Source of the DNA: Trichomonas vaginalis G3
Taxonomy: Eukaryota; Parabasalia; Trichomonadida; Trichomonadidae
Length of the DNA: 64,000 bases
NCBI RefSeq assembly: GCF_026262505.1
Contig: NC_067203.1
Span: forward strand, 12,970,392-13,034,391
Direction: 5' to 3'
Of this stretch, positions 40,362 to 49,717 are shown piece after piece. The notes below the pieces were generated by a model. That model saw only the letters and a program-made list of their open reading frames with translations. It had not been told where the DNA came from and ran no database searches. The translations under genes were made by a program, and so were the position numbers. How positions within the stretch are numbered: the first letter of the stretch is position 1; each line of letters opens with the position of its first letter.

Positions 40362-41644
40362 ATGTTAAAGGTGATGTTCTTGTTCGAGTTGTAACAAGAA
40401 GGAATACATGAGTACGTAAGCTCGGCATTCGCCGAGCGAATTAAAGATAACGGACGAATTTAATTTATTTTATTTCAAAATTTAAAATTTTAATATTTAA
40501 TTATATAAATTAAAATAAACATTTTTACAAATTTTTATAAAAAAATATGTGACATATCGTTTTACCACAATTCAAAATAATTAATGTTGATAAATGTATT
40601 TAATATGTAATATTAAACATATTTTGCGCGAGAAGTGAGTTGTGGTAACTTTCGTGGATATCCATCGTTCATTTTATGGTAAAAATTCTCAATTTGTGGG
40701 AAAAGTTCTCAATTTTGTGGTAATTTTTATGTACCACAACTCAATTTGTGGTCACTTCATCTTACCACGTGGTAAGTTTTTATAAAACTCTTTATTTACC
40801 ATTGATTTCTGATTTAATATCAATATCTTGAATAATCAAGCATATCTATCGCTTTAAATTTTATTCTCTAATTCCAAAAAAAATTCAAAAATCAAAAAAT
40901 GAAAAAAATATTTAGAATTTTTTCCGTCAAAAATAAAAAATGTTCCCACTGAGTGGTTTCCATGGAAAGTTACCACTGGGTCCCACAGGGATTGGCCTAA
41001 GTATTTCTTAATAGAATGTGAAATAAAGTAAAATTAACTATATTCAAAATGGAAAAAAATCCAAAAAAATTTTGAAAAAAAGAATTTCATGATAAAAAGC
41101 ATAAATTTTGCATCAGAAAATTAAATTCAGGTATTTTTTTGAAATAGGGATGCGTTAAACACGCCATTTGACCGGGCGTACATTTTTTTGTTCGCCCAAA
41201 AATTTCGCCATTTGAGAAATTCAAAAATTAAAAATAAAATCTTAATCTTGATTTTTTATTTTCGTGATTTTTTTGAAACTTACATAAGCGATGAAATACT
41301 TTTTTTAAGTAATCGTTTATTATATATAAATATATCTTAATAAATTTAATTCCTTAAGGTAGAGCGTGTTCAAATTTAAAATCTCATACAATATTTTCTT
41401 AATGGCGTATTTTTCTGAGGTCGCCCAAATAAAGGCGAATTCAAAATTGAGAACTCCAAGGCGTATGGCGAGTATTCAAAAAGTACGTCACTTACAAAAT
41501 ATTGAATGTGGATTATCAATTTTTTGGCGTGTTCAATTTCAAATTTTGATATTTATGTTTATTTTATTCAGTATAATGCTAAGAATTAAAATATAAAATT
41601 CATAGAATTTTTTCTTTGAAAATATTTTACATTTTTATTAGACC

Positions 41645-42050
41645 ACTCCTAGACTAGTCATCAGGTTATCCTCAGATCATCCTCAGACTACTCCTTATCA
41701 GATTACTCATCATCCTCAGACTACTCCTTAGACCCCTCCTCATCAGACTACTCCTCAGATCTTCCTCATAAGACTCCTCCTCAGATCTTCCTCCTGAGAC
41801 TACTCTTCAGACTACTCCTTAGAGTCCTCCTCATCAGACTAGTCCTGAGACTAGTCCTCAGACTACTCCTGAAACTACTCCTCAGATTATCCTCAAACTA
41901 CTCCTCAGTCTAATCCTCAGACTCCTCCTCAGATTATCCTCAAACTCCTCAGATTATCCTCAAACTCCTCAGACTACTCCTCAGACTACTCCTCAAACTA
42001 CTCCTCGGTCTAATCCTCAGACTCCTCCTCAGATTATCCTCAGATTATCA
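41645..42050. repeat. Satellite-like CTCCTCAGACTA repeat tract
   Basis: About 400 bp made of degenerate ~12-bp units (ACTACTCCTCAG and ATTATCCTCAGA variants). Strand-biased in purines/pyrimidines. No coding frame fits along its length. Confidence 0.8.
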
Positions 42051-42145
42051 CTTTACATATATATATCGATAACTAAATAATTACTTATTATACTTTCTTT
42101 ATTTTTTTTAATTTTAAAATAATATTAATATATCTTTCTACGTTT

Positions 42146-42242
42146 AATGATGAAAAGAGAAAGAGGAGTAAAAAGAGGAAAGAGAAAAGAAAGAGAGAGA
42201 GAGAAAAAAAAAAAGAGAAAGAAAGAAAGAAAGAAAAAAAAG
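42146..42242. repeat. Purine tract
   Basis: About 95 bp of almost pure A and G (AAGAGAAAGAGGAGTAAA...). A CT-rich counterpart lies at about 39500-39590 in the same element, so transcripts through both could pair, or each could form triplex DNA. Confidence 0.6.
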
Positions 42243-42551
42243 GACGGCGATAATTTTGTATTGTTTTGTTATTCGGCCGAATGGCGGCTACTTCGTACCC
42301 GCCATTCGGCCCCAAAAATGGCGTATTATTCTATTTTTAAACGGTCATGGCGTAAAACCGTCGCATCCCTATTTTGAAATAGAAAGAGTCCTAAAATTAG
42401 TTAAAAATCATTTTTTATTCAAAAGAAACGCTATTTTTAAGGAATTGAAAAGAATTTTATTTAATAATATTTTATTTATAGAATTTGCATATATCATATG
42501 CATAGACATATTGAATTGTAAACATGAGAACACTAATTACATTAACTTGTC

Positions 42552-42884
42552 GTTCAAATTATTGCATCGAGAAAAAAAGTGCTATAAATTTACTCAATTA
42601 GTTTACAAACGTAAATATTTGGCATAAACTTTACGTTTGTAAACTAATTTGGTAAACTCGTAGTTCAAATTATTGCATCGAGAAAAAAAGTGCTATAAAT
42701 TTACTCAATTAGTTTACAAACGTAAATATTTGGCATAAACTTTACGTTTGTAAACTAATTTGGTAAACTCGTAGTTCAAATTATTGCATCGAGAAAAAAA
42801 GTGCTATAAATTTACTCAATTAGTTTACAAACGTAAATATTTGGCATAAACTTTACGTTTGTAAACCAATTTGATTAAATTTAG
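42552..42884. repeat. Three tandem 111-bp repeats, each with an 18-bp-stem hairpin
   Basis: Copies start at 42552, 42663 and 42774 (GTTCAAATTATTGCATCGAG). Each holds TTAGTTTACAAACGTAAA and its exact complement TTTACGTTTGTAAACTAA about 14 bases apart. The copies are almost identical, so the duplication is recent. Confidence 0.92.
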
Positions 42885-43281
42885 TAAATTTTAGTTCGAA
42901 TGCAAGTTTTCTCGGTAAATAATTTTTAGACCTCAAATGAGATGTATGATCATATGAGTCACATATGATTCAATCCGAATATGTGTGAGAATTGAGTTTA
43001 AAACGAAGTTTATTTTTTGGACTATATTTCGCCATTTTAAAATGTGTAATAATGATATAATTCGCATGAAATTGAAAAATATTGACTGGATGTGTAATGG
43101 TTTTATAATTGCAATGTTGATTTGATCGAATTTAAATGAATATATAACGCGATGAAATTTCGAATTGCTCAAATGTCTGTAATTCATATATGGTGCACAT
43201 ATTAATATTACATTTCGTTGAGATTTACCACATAAACCTTTAAATATTAAGTCATTTTAAAGTTATATGCGATTTAGTTCC

Positions 43282-43367
43282 AAAATGCACGTTTAGAAAA
43301 AGACGATAACAATGAAATTACAAAATCGAAAACGATAACGATTAAATTACAAAATCGATAACGACCC
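43282..43367. repeat. Right TIR of MULE-like element 2
   Basis: Mirror of 38473-38529 with one extra ~29-bp unit (GATAAC-AATGAAATTACAAAATCG), followed by GCATATGAT. Confidence 0.88.
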
Positions 43368-43443
43368 GCATATGATTTTATGGATCTTTATAAACGCAAA
43401 CCAGTTCCAGGAATTAAATACATGACAGCACCAACTAGCAATG

Positions 43444-43471
43444 AAAAAAAAAAAAAAAAAAAAAAAAAAAA
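43444..43471. repeat. 28-base A homopolymer at the insertion point of element B
   Basis: An uninterrupted A run directly after host coding sequence and directly before AGGTAGTGGGGC. A Polinton target duplication of AAAAAA would be hidden in it. Confidence 0.9.
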
Positions 43472-43477
43472 GGTAGT

Positions 43478-43510
43478 GGGGCTTCCAGGCACTTCGTGCC
43501 CTCTAGCCCC
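43478..43510. repeat. Nested GC hairpin at the left end of element B
   Basis: GGGGCT...AGCCCC encloses GGCAC-TTC-GTGCC, a two-tier stem-loop within 40 bp of the inferred element end; possibly part of the terminal repeat. Confidence 0.7.
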
Positions 43511-43731
43511 GAAGATGTTTAGTATAAATGAAGTTTTTATTCGGAAAATTGTTAGTCTTCTGGTGTGAATTCGGAGGACTCTTCTTCTTCCTCCATTGCT
43601 TCTGGGAAGAAGCCTTCTTCTGGGTCGAAAACATTATATAATGTGTCGCTTTTCACAAATTATATATGTTTTCATGCTTTGTCACTTTTCTGTCACTTTT
43701 CGGGTAAAAACATTTTTATTATTATATATAA

Positions 43732-44490
43732 ATGAATTTTACAAAACCACCGTTACCCTTCTTTGGAAATAAGAGTAGATGTAAAGATATTCTATTGAGA
43801 GAACTTAAGAAACTACCGAATGGTCTAACATTTGTAGACTTGTTCGGTGGAAGTTTCTATATATCTCATTTGTGCCATACTGTATTTCCTGACTCAAAGA
43901 TTATATGCAATGACTTCGACAACTATATGAACCGTCTCAAACATATTCCAGACACTAACAAAATATTGAAAGAGTTAAAAGAAAAGATACCTATAGGTAA
44001 GATGGAACGTATACCATTAGATAAGAAAAATACTGTCAGAGAGGTTTTGAAAAAGGCAGAGTATATTGACTGGGATAGTATATCTGCTAGACTATTATAT
44101 AGTGGTGCTATAAGAGTTCATGACATTGAAACACTTATGTCAAAAGTTTTATATCTTAACTATACAAATGTTTTCAAAGAGAACATAGAAAAATATATTG
44201 AGGGTATAGAGTTTGTGAGATGTCATTGGACAGAGTTGTATGAAAAATATAAAGACAAGGAAAATGTTTTCTTTATAGTGGACCGCCGTTCTATAACACA
44301 TGGGATTTTCAATACCAAGTTAGACTGGACTTTGAGAGACTCTTTAGAAACTTTAGACGTTTTACATAACCATCCATGCTTTTACTTTACATCCGATAAA
44401 AGTGGTTTGGAAAGTGTCATGAGATGGTTAGAGGACATACATGACTATGAGTTTAGATACGATAAGATAGAATATGAGAGAGGTCCATAA
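43732..44490 (+). CDS. D12-class (Dam-like) DNA N6-adenine methyltransferase of element B
   Basis: About 250 codons starting after TTTTTATTATTATATATAA. The N-terminus is the D12 signature: LPFFGNKSR (AdoMet motif X) then FVDLFGGSF (motif I) and IICNDFDNY. A catalytic-type segment follows around residue 185 (FFIVD...). The family transfers methyl from AdoMet to adenine N6. Trichomonads are known to carry abundant 6mA and Maverick-derived enzymes of this class. Here it is the first gene of the element and could mark element DNA or adjust host transcription. As part of the fossil element it is probably slightly damaged, so activity should not be assumed. Confidence 0.8.
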   Translation: MNFTKPPLPFFGNKSRCKDILLRELKKLPNGLTFVDLFGGSFYISHLCHTVFPDSKIICNDFDNYMNRLKHIPDTNKILKELKEKIPIGKMERIPLDKKNTVREVLKKAEYIDWDSISARLLYSGAIRVHDIETLMSKVLYLNYTNVFKENIEKYIEGIEFVRCHWTELYEKYKDKENVFFIVDRRSITHGIFNTKLDWTLRDSLETLDVLHNHPCFYFTSDKSGLESVMRWLEDIHDYEFRYDKIEYERGP

Positions 44491-44686
44491 ACTGGAGAAA
44501 GTGTCATAACAAAGAAATTTTACTAGTAAGTAAATGTGGTTTGAAATAGGACTACTTGTTTTTAGGTTTTTTCCATTGTGTCATTATTTATTTGACGTGG
44601 CAGAAAGTACAGAGAATATGAAGATGAAACCAATGCTGCAAATGTTCAGTATATGTTACTCGTAAGAGATATTTATCTAATATTAA

Positions 44687-45038
44687 ATGGACGCACAGAA
44701 CTTAGCAAATGCACAGCAACCTGGACAACCAAACCCAGAGAATATTCCAAATGAAGTTAGAATACAAACTGCAATGGCAAACTATGGTCAAGTGCCAACA
44801 GATGTACAAATGCAAACTGCCATGTCAAATGACGCTGCGTTAGGTTTTGCCACCATGGTATGCAAATATGAGATGGAAAGAGTTTTATACAAACCCTGAA
44901 GTGGGATATAAACAACTTTATGCAGATGACGCGAACACAGGAGTTGACCCAGAATATGTTTTCTACCAGAGGAGAAACAGAATGTATGAGCTCCAGTTAA
45001 AGAATGCTATGGAACTCAACAGGAAACGTAAAGACTAG
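44687..45038 (+). pseudogene. Small unassigned element B gene (damaged)
   Basis: Starts at an ATG after ATTTATCTAATATTAA. N-terminal half Gln/Asn/Pro/Ala-rich with a repeated QTAMAN/QTAMSN word; the later part has tyrosine-rich VGYKQLYADDANTGVDPEYVF and a basic helical end (ELNRKRKD). Small virion protein is plausible. Damaged. Confidence 0.5.
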
Positions 45039-45068
45039 GCGGACATTAGATTTTTACATATAGTAAAA

Positions 45069-45307
45069 TGGGTTTCTTTGGAAGAATAGGAAACTTCTTT
45101 CGAAATGTTGGAAGAGGTATATGGAATGGAATAAATCTGTCGGAAGAGGAATTTGGAACGGTGTCAAAAATATTGGTAAAAGGGTAGGTCAGTTTTTGGT
45201 ATTATACCTAAGACCCTGAACCAGAAGAGCAAGCTCCTGTTATACAAACAGCCTGAACCTGCACCACAGTCTAGTTGGCAACCAAATCCAACACCTCAAC
45301 CGTATTA
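45069..45307 (+). pseudogene. Small amphipathic pVI-like gene of element B (damaged)
   Basis: The ATG follows TTTTTACATATAGTAAA. The product begins MGFFGRIGNFFRNVGRGIWN, a Gly/Phe/Arg amphipathic helix of the same kind as those at 25796, 26032 and 48512. The end is Pro/Gln-rich. Membrane-active or capsid-cement role by analogy with adenovirus pVI. Damaged. Confidence 0.5.
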
Positions 45308-45356
45308 AAAAATTATATTTTTACCGTTCGATAGTAGTTGTATATGAAACTAAGTT

Positions 45357-46157
45357 CTAAGTAAACACATGGTATAATGGAACTATTCTCTTTCTTCCAT
45401 CTGTTGTAAACCATACTTGAAAGTCTGAAATACTTCCACTCGGCGGTTCATATAACTTTGTAGGTTTTTCGTAAAAGTCATTTGCCAAGCATAAGAAAGA
45501 GTTTTGAGCGCCAGAAAATGAAGCATGAACAATAATAGCAGCTGGGTCGAAAACATCTTTAAATAAATATGGTTCATCTCTTGCATATCGACTGTAAATA
45601 TTTGCTAAAGGAAGTTTGACTTCTGATTTTAACATTCTTTGCAAATAATACCATGACATTGCAGTGAATTCTGTATATATTTGTTCGTCTTTATTTGGAT
45701 TGTTTTCGTAGATTTGAAATGACACTTGTGAATTTTGTTTGTCATATACAATTCTCACATAAAGTGTGCTCTCGGTATTTGCATATTCATCAGCATATTT
45801 TGCATAACATGAATTTATTTTATCTTCTATATTTTTAACGCAGTCTGTAGAGAAGATGAAAGGTCAACTGTATTAGCTCAATTTCTTCCCACATTTTTCG
45901 TTTCCCTTCAGATATATAATCTATATGAAACTTTACAATAAATGGAAAACTTTATCTTCTACAGACACAAACTTCATTCTACGAAAGCCAATAGCTTTTG
46001 TGACAGATGGGTCTCTTAGCCATCTTAATGGGTAGTCAAAACGATAGCCTTCATGCTTTACGGTCTCTGTCTCAAACTTTTGACCGACATTCGTAAAAAG
46101 TTCATCTAATGGTTTAGTTGTAGCAACTCTTGAATTTTCTTTTTCTATTGAAAGCAT
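45357..46157 (-). pseudogene. Unassigned capsid-region gene of element B (damaged)
   Basis: Minus-strand region of about 260 codons starting MLSIEKENSRVATTKPL at 46157. Later parts are beta-rich with aromatic residues (SWYYLQRMLKSEVKLPLANIY, FQVWFTTDGRKRIVPLYHVF). Size and context among virion genes would fit a minor capsid or penton-like protein, but no motif proves it. It shares an 18-bp divergent start region with the fibre gene. Damaged. Confidence 0.5.
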
Positions 46158-46175
46158 ATTTTATCTAGAATAAAA
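46158..46175. promoter_or_regulatory. 18-bp divergent start region with TCTAGA core
   Basis: ATTTTATCTAGAATAAAA is all that separates two opposite ATGs. It contains TCTA on both strands, flanked by A/T, recalling the AT-flanked TCTA late promoter described for the virophage Mavirus and its host virus CroV. A nearly identical gap is at 61640-61657. Confidence 0.65.
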
Positions 46176-47540
46176 ATGTCGAAAGAAACAGCGTCTATGA
46201 GAGAAATACAACACAACCGACAACTCATTTTGCAAGCTCTAAATAAGAACACAACAAACTTTTCAAACTATTCTAAGATATCTGAGTCATTGAAAGAAGG
46301 AAACTTAAAACTGACATTAAACCCAATGACAGATGAGTTTCTGTTTCAAGACAGTAAGAACCATACTGTCTGTGTAAATCCAACAAAAGGAACTTTAAAC
46401 GAGAAAGCCTATAAAAGAACTTCTTTTGAAAGCAGATATTGACAACAAAGCTGACAAAGAGTATGTCATTGAAAAAGTTCAAGAAGAACATGACAGAGCA
46501 GATGCAACATATGCAACAAAAGAGGATGTTGAAAAGAAAGCTGACAAAGAGTATGTGACGATGAGTTAGCATATCTGGCTAGTGGGTTAGTGAAGAAGGC
46601 AGATAAGGAATATGTGGATGAAAAAGACAATGAAATTATAAAAAGGGTTGAATGGTACCATGAACGGACATCGAAGATTTTAGAAGGTAAAGCCAATACA
46701 GGGTGGGTTTCAGGATGTTTAGACCTTAAAGCGGATAAGAACCATACACATACCATTGCAAATATTACAAACTTACAAGAAAAGTTAGATGGCAAAGCTG
46801 ACAAGAACATACACATACCATTGCAAATATTACAAACTTACAAGAAACCTTAAACAGTAAAAGTGACGTTGGACATACACATAACTTCTTCTCAACTGTT
46901 GGTATAGAAAGTATTTTAGGAACAATTGAAAAAACTGGTGGGGGTGGATTATATTTTAAACCTCCTAACTTTCCAGAAGGTTTAACATCGGATAAAGACA
47001 TTAAATGTAGAAATGTCTATGTCATGGAGGATGAAAAAAAAGTTAAATTCACTGCTCAAGATTTATATGATAAAAAAGCTGACAAAACAGAGCTTCAAAC
47101 ATTAAAGACAGAAATACTTCAAACAGTATATCCTATAGGTTCTATTTATACGTCAATGAACTCTACCAAACCAGAAGTAGTACTTGGTTTTGGAACTTGG
47201 ACTCAAATAGTCGACAGGTTTTTGTATTGTGCAAACTCTTCAAAGGAAACAGGTGGAAGTAAAACGATTTCAGGTGAAAATTTACCTGCGCACAGTCACT
47301 ACATAGATTTAAGTACATCTGAAGCAGGTTGGCATAGCATAGATTTTGGGATTGGTCAGAATGACAAAAGGTAAAGGATATGATGTTAAAGAGACGTTAA
47401 GTTTGCTATAAATTGTTACTGGAGTAACACTGAGGAGGGAACCATACACATCGCGTTTCAGGTATACGCAAACAACGGGACAAAGTAAAGACTACATGCC
47501 ACCTTACATGACAGTTTACGCATGGTATAGAATTGCTTAG
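46176..47540 (+). pseudogene. Fibre / attachment protein of element B
   Basis: N-terminal domain (MSKETASMREIQHNRQLILQ), then a long shaft of KADKEYV / KADKNHTHT repeats, a GGGGLYFKPPNFPEGL hinge, and a tail-collar tip YPIGSIYTSMNSTKP...GTWTQIVDRFLYCANSSKETGG, ENLPAHSHYIDLS. The tip and part of the shaft are nearly identical in DNA to Maverick A's fibre (18681-20311), though the elements are otherwise divergent. Damaged in several places. Ends overlapping the stop of the opposing integrase gene. Confidence 0.82.
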
Positions 47541-48442
47541 TCGTCATTTTCAACTTCTTTAGCATATTCGTCAGGAGTTGTCTTATATTTGTTAGGAACT
47601 GTCTTTGAAAGTATACCACCTTGAACTTTGACAAGTTTGAAACGAGGTCTGACAATAGTAGTTTTATCTTCTGCTTGCAGTCTGTACATTTTGCCATGTT
47701 TGCCTAAAACTTCATAATATTCTCTTGTATACTTTCTTCTATTTTTACGAACACGAATGTGAGTACCTGTCGAGTTCCCATTGTTGTCATAGTCAATAGT
47801 ATTTTCATATGGGTCGCGTTTAGGTATTTCTATTTTTACTTTGTCACCTTTCTTAAGTTTGAAGCCTGGCATTCTTTCTTGTTTGTCTCTTTTGACTAAA
47901 CTATTAAATATATAGTCTTTCTCTAAGTCAGGGTTGTTTTTCATTTCTTCGGGGGAGTGGTTTCCCAAACCTTTTTGTTTACGGCTATTGTAAATATTTA
48001 AAACTTGTCTCATCTTTGCCATGGAGAAGTGTCTATATTTGTCGTCATATGACATTTCATTTGCTTCACCACCTTGTGGTTGGTTTAAGTCTCTTAAGAT
48101 TTTTATACAACTGTCAATGACACCAAGAGCAGAATGGTTTTGGTCGACAATGAAATATTGGTTTACATTTTTTGAACGCAGATAGTTTTTAATATCGTCT
48201 GATTTGAAAGAACTTTCACAGTCAGATGTCAGTTTTGTTGGATGGTATTTGTCAACGAATATTGTCAAAGCAGTTTTCACATCTAAAATATTTTTGGACT
48301 GTAATGGTATGGCTTCACAGTATCTTGTGTTTTGACCGACAAATATTAGCCAGTATGGTGGTCCATCTTCTCTATACCTCGGAATGTTTTCCAAGATATC
48401 CATAAACCAAGCATTTGGTGTTGAACTAAAGATTTTTATCAT
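47537..48442 (-). CDS. Retroviral-type (rve) integrase of element B, looks open
   Basis: A 301-residue frame with an rve core: WFMDILENIPRYRE, WLIFVGQNTRYCEAIPL, KLTSDCESSFKSDDI, DQNHSALGVIDSCIKILRDL and YNSRKQKGLGNHSPEEMKNN. From about residue 200 there is a basic SH3/chromo-like tail (FKLKKGDKVKIEIPK, YTREYYEVLGKHGKMYRLQ) like that of Polinton integrases. It would join element ends to target DNA. It is shorter at the N-terminus than the Maverick A enzyme (no zinc/coiled region seen) and overlaps the fibre gene stop by four bases. Confidence 0.85.
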   Translation of the reverse strand: MIKIFSSTPNAWFMDILENIPRYREDGPPYWLIFVGQNTRYCEAIPLQSKNILDVKTALTIFVDKYHPTKLTSDCESSFKSDDIKNYLRSKNVNQYFIVDQNHSALGVIDSCIKILRDLNQPQGGEANEMSYDDKYRHFSMAKMRQVLNIYNSRKQKGLGNHSPEEMKNNPDLEKDYIFNSLVKRDKQERMPGFKLKKGDKVKIEIPKRDPYENTIDYDNNGNSTGTHIRVRKNRRKYTREYYEVLGKHGKMYRLQAEDKTTIVRPRFKLVKVQGGILSKTVPNKYKTTPDEYAKEVENDD

Positions 48443-48511
48443 GAGTGCTTTCTTTGTTGCTTAGAAACATAGGGGTCCTTGTTTGGATTCGTCATTTTTA
48501 ACCCATAAGAA

Positions 48512-48910
48512 ATGGGTTTATTTGGCGCATTAGCAGGAGTTGCATCCAGATTTTTGCCCGCAGTGGGAACAATAGCCAGAGGTGTATTTGGAGTTGGAAG
48601 GAAGATTTTGAGTACATTAGGTATACTTAAAGAGAAAGCACAACCTATTATACAAACTGTACAGAAAGGTTGGGATGTAGCACGAGATGCAGCAAATCTT
48701 ATTCCAAATCCTGAAACAAGAGGAAAAGTTCAAGGATGGATGGACAATGTAGGAAGACAAGCAGGAAACTTATAACAAAGCAAATGACTACTATAACCAA
48801 GCAGGCACTATATGGACCAAGGTGAAAGATTCTTTAACAGAGGATATAACCATGCACAACAGTGGGTAAACAACAACCAACCGCAACCGCCTCAAACGTG
48901 GGGAATGTAA
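48512..48910 (+). pseudogene. pVI-like amphipathic protein of element B
   Basis: Starts MGLFGALAGVASRFLPAVGT with a Gly/Ala-rich amphipathic helix, followed by VGRKILSTLGILKEK and a helical QKGWDVARDAANLIPN stretch. The head is comparable to MGFFGRIGNFF at 45069 and to the Maverick A peptides. Such peptides sit inside capsids and perturb membranes in adenoviruses; here that is inference. The tail is probably damaged. Confidence 0.55.
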
Positions 48911-48928
48911 ATTTTTTACTGAGATGAA

Positions 48929-49084
48929 ATGAACAATACAGCATTGAGACAAATGGGTTCAAGATGGATTTGTCGGCTTCCAGCAGTTACACAACCACGT
49001 GTTTGTCAAGTTCTTCCTATACCTCAGGAAGTTTTAGACCGACTTAAAAAACAACAACAACCAGTTGAAAACAAACCAAACTAA
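48929..49084 (+). CDS. Hypothetical 51-residue protein of element B
   Basis: MNNTALRQMGSRWICRLPAV... with a CRLP...PRVCQVLPIP pattern and a Gln-rich end. The leader TTTTTTACTGAGATGAAATG is repeated word for word before the next gene at 49104, which supports this short frame as a real gene. Function unknown. Confidence 0.5.
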   Translation: MNNTALRQMGSRWICRLPAVTQPRVCQVLPIPQEVLDRLKKQQQPVENKPN

Positions 49085-49103
49085 AATTTTTTACTGAGAT
49101 GAA

Positions 49104-49687
49104 ATGACCGAAGAAGTTGAAACGGTAGATTTGACACCACAAACAAAAAGTTCAGAACCATTGTCAAAACCTGTCAAAGAACTTACAGATGAAGAGAAAA
49201 ATTCAATAATAGAAAGTGCCAGGTCTGGAAATACAAACCCTAACTATAAAGTCACTTTTCATAGAAATGGAACGGCTAGTATCTCAAAAAAGAAACAGAC
49301 TCTCACAAATAAAATATTGAAGTCTGAAGGAGCTTTCGAGACAACAGATGGAAAAGTTTACTTCACTGACCAACAGTTCATTATAGAACATCTCATTGAC
49401 TTAGAGTCGAAATATTCTAAACTTTACAACAAACACAAAAAGTTGAAAGGAAAACAAAAACAAATGGCATATGATATTTATGAAGATGTTGACGACACAA
49501 CTGTTCCTGCAGTGAGGTAAAGTCAGAGGAACCGAAAAGTGACGAAAAACCGATAGAAGAAGAAAAACCAAAAACTGAAGATAAACCAAAACCAAAGTTT
49601 AGTTTCCAAACTAAACCAAGTCAACCTTCATTAGCTGGTATGGGTTGGCGTCAAAGACTTATGGCAGCAGGCGGTTATGTAAAGTAA
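49104..49687 (+). pseudogene. Common Maverick small protein with coiled coil (damaged)
   Basis: Begins MTEEVETVDLTPQTKSSEP; then SGNTNPNYKVTFHRNGTASI, a FTDQQFIIEHLIDLESKYSK coiled coil and an acidic, proline-rich tail ending GMGWRQRLMAAGGYVK. I recognise this layout as a hypothetical protein present in many T. vaginalis Mavericks. The function is not known to me. Same leader as the preceding gene. Damaged in the tail. Confidence 0.6.
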
Positions 49688-49717
49688 AGAAAAAAATATT
49701 TTTTTATTTTTATAAAA

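Larger units (their letters stand above)
38473..43367. mobile_element. MULE-like DNA transposon, non-autonomous, carrying hairpin arrays
   Basis: Ends GGGTCGTTATCGATTTTGTA in inverted orientation, flanked by a perfect 9-bp duplication GCATATGAT (38464-38472 and 43368-43376), the classical Mutator-like size. TIRs are 57 bp (left) and 86 bp (right, with one internal ~29-bp unit doubled). No transposase is visible. The 4.9-kb interior instead holds ten long hairpins, three tandem 111-bp hairpin repeats, a CT-rich tract, a GA-rich tract and a CTCCTCAGA satellite-like stretch. Confidence 0.88.
38374..43442 (+). pseudogene. Small host gene split by the second MULE-like element
   Basis: An ATG at 38374, 10 bp after an Inr, opens 33 codons (MLCALTMLTSSRLQISNPRR...) ending exactly at the 9-bp duplication. 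After the transposon the sequence continues at 43377 in the same frame for about 22 codons (FMDLYKRKPVPGIKYMTAPT) and then enters a 28-base A run, where the right-hand virus-like element begins. So one host gene has been hit twice: interrupted by a transposon and cut off by an element. The basic product fragment is not recognised. Confidence 0.6.

Noticed and set aside
42088-42627. Several overlapping Lys/Arg/Glu-rich frames
   Set aside because: They come from the purine tract, and no frame has a start signal or a continuing domain.
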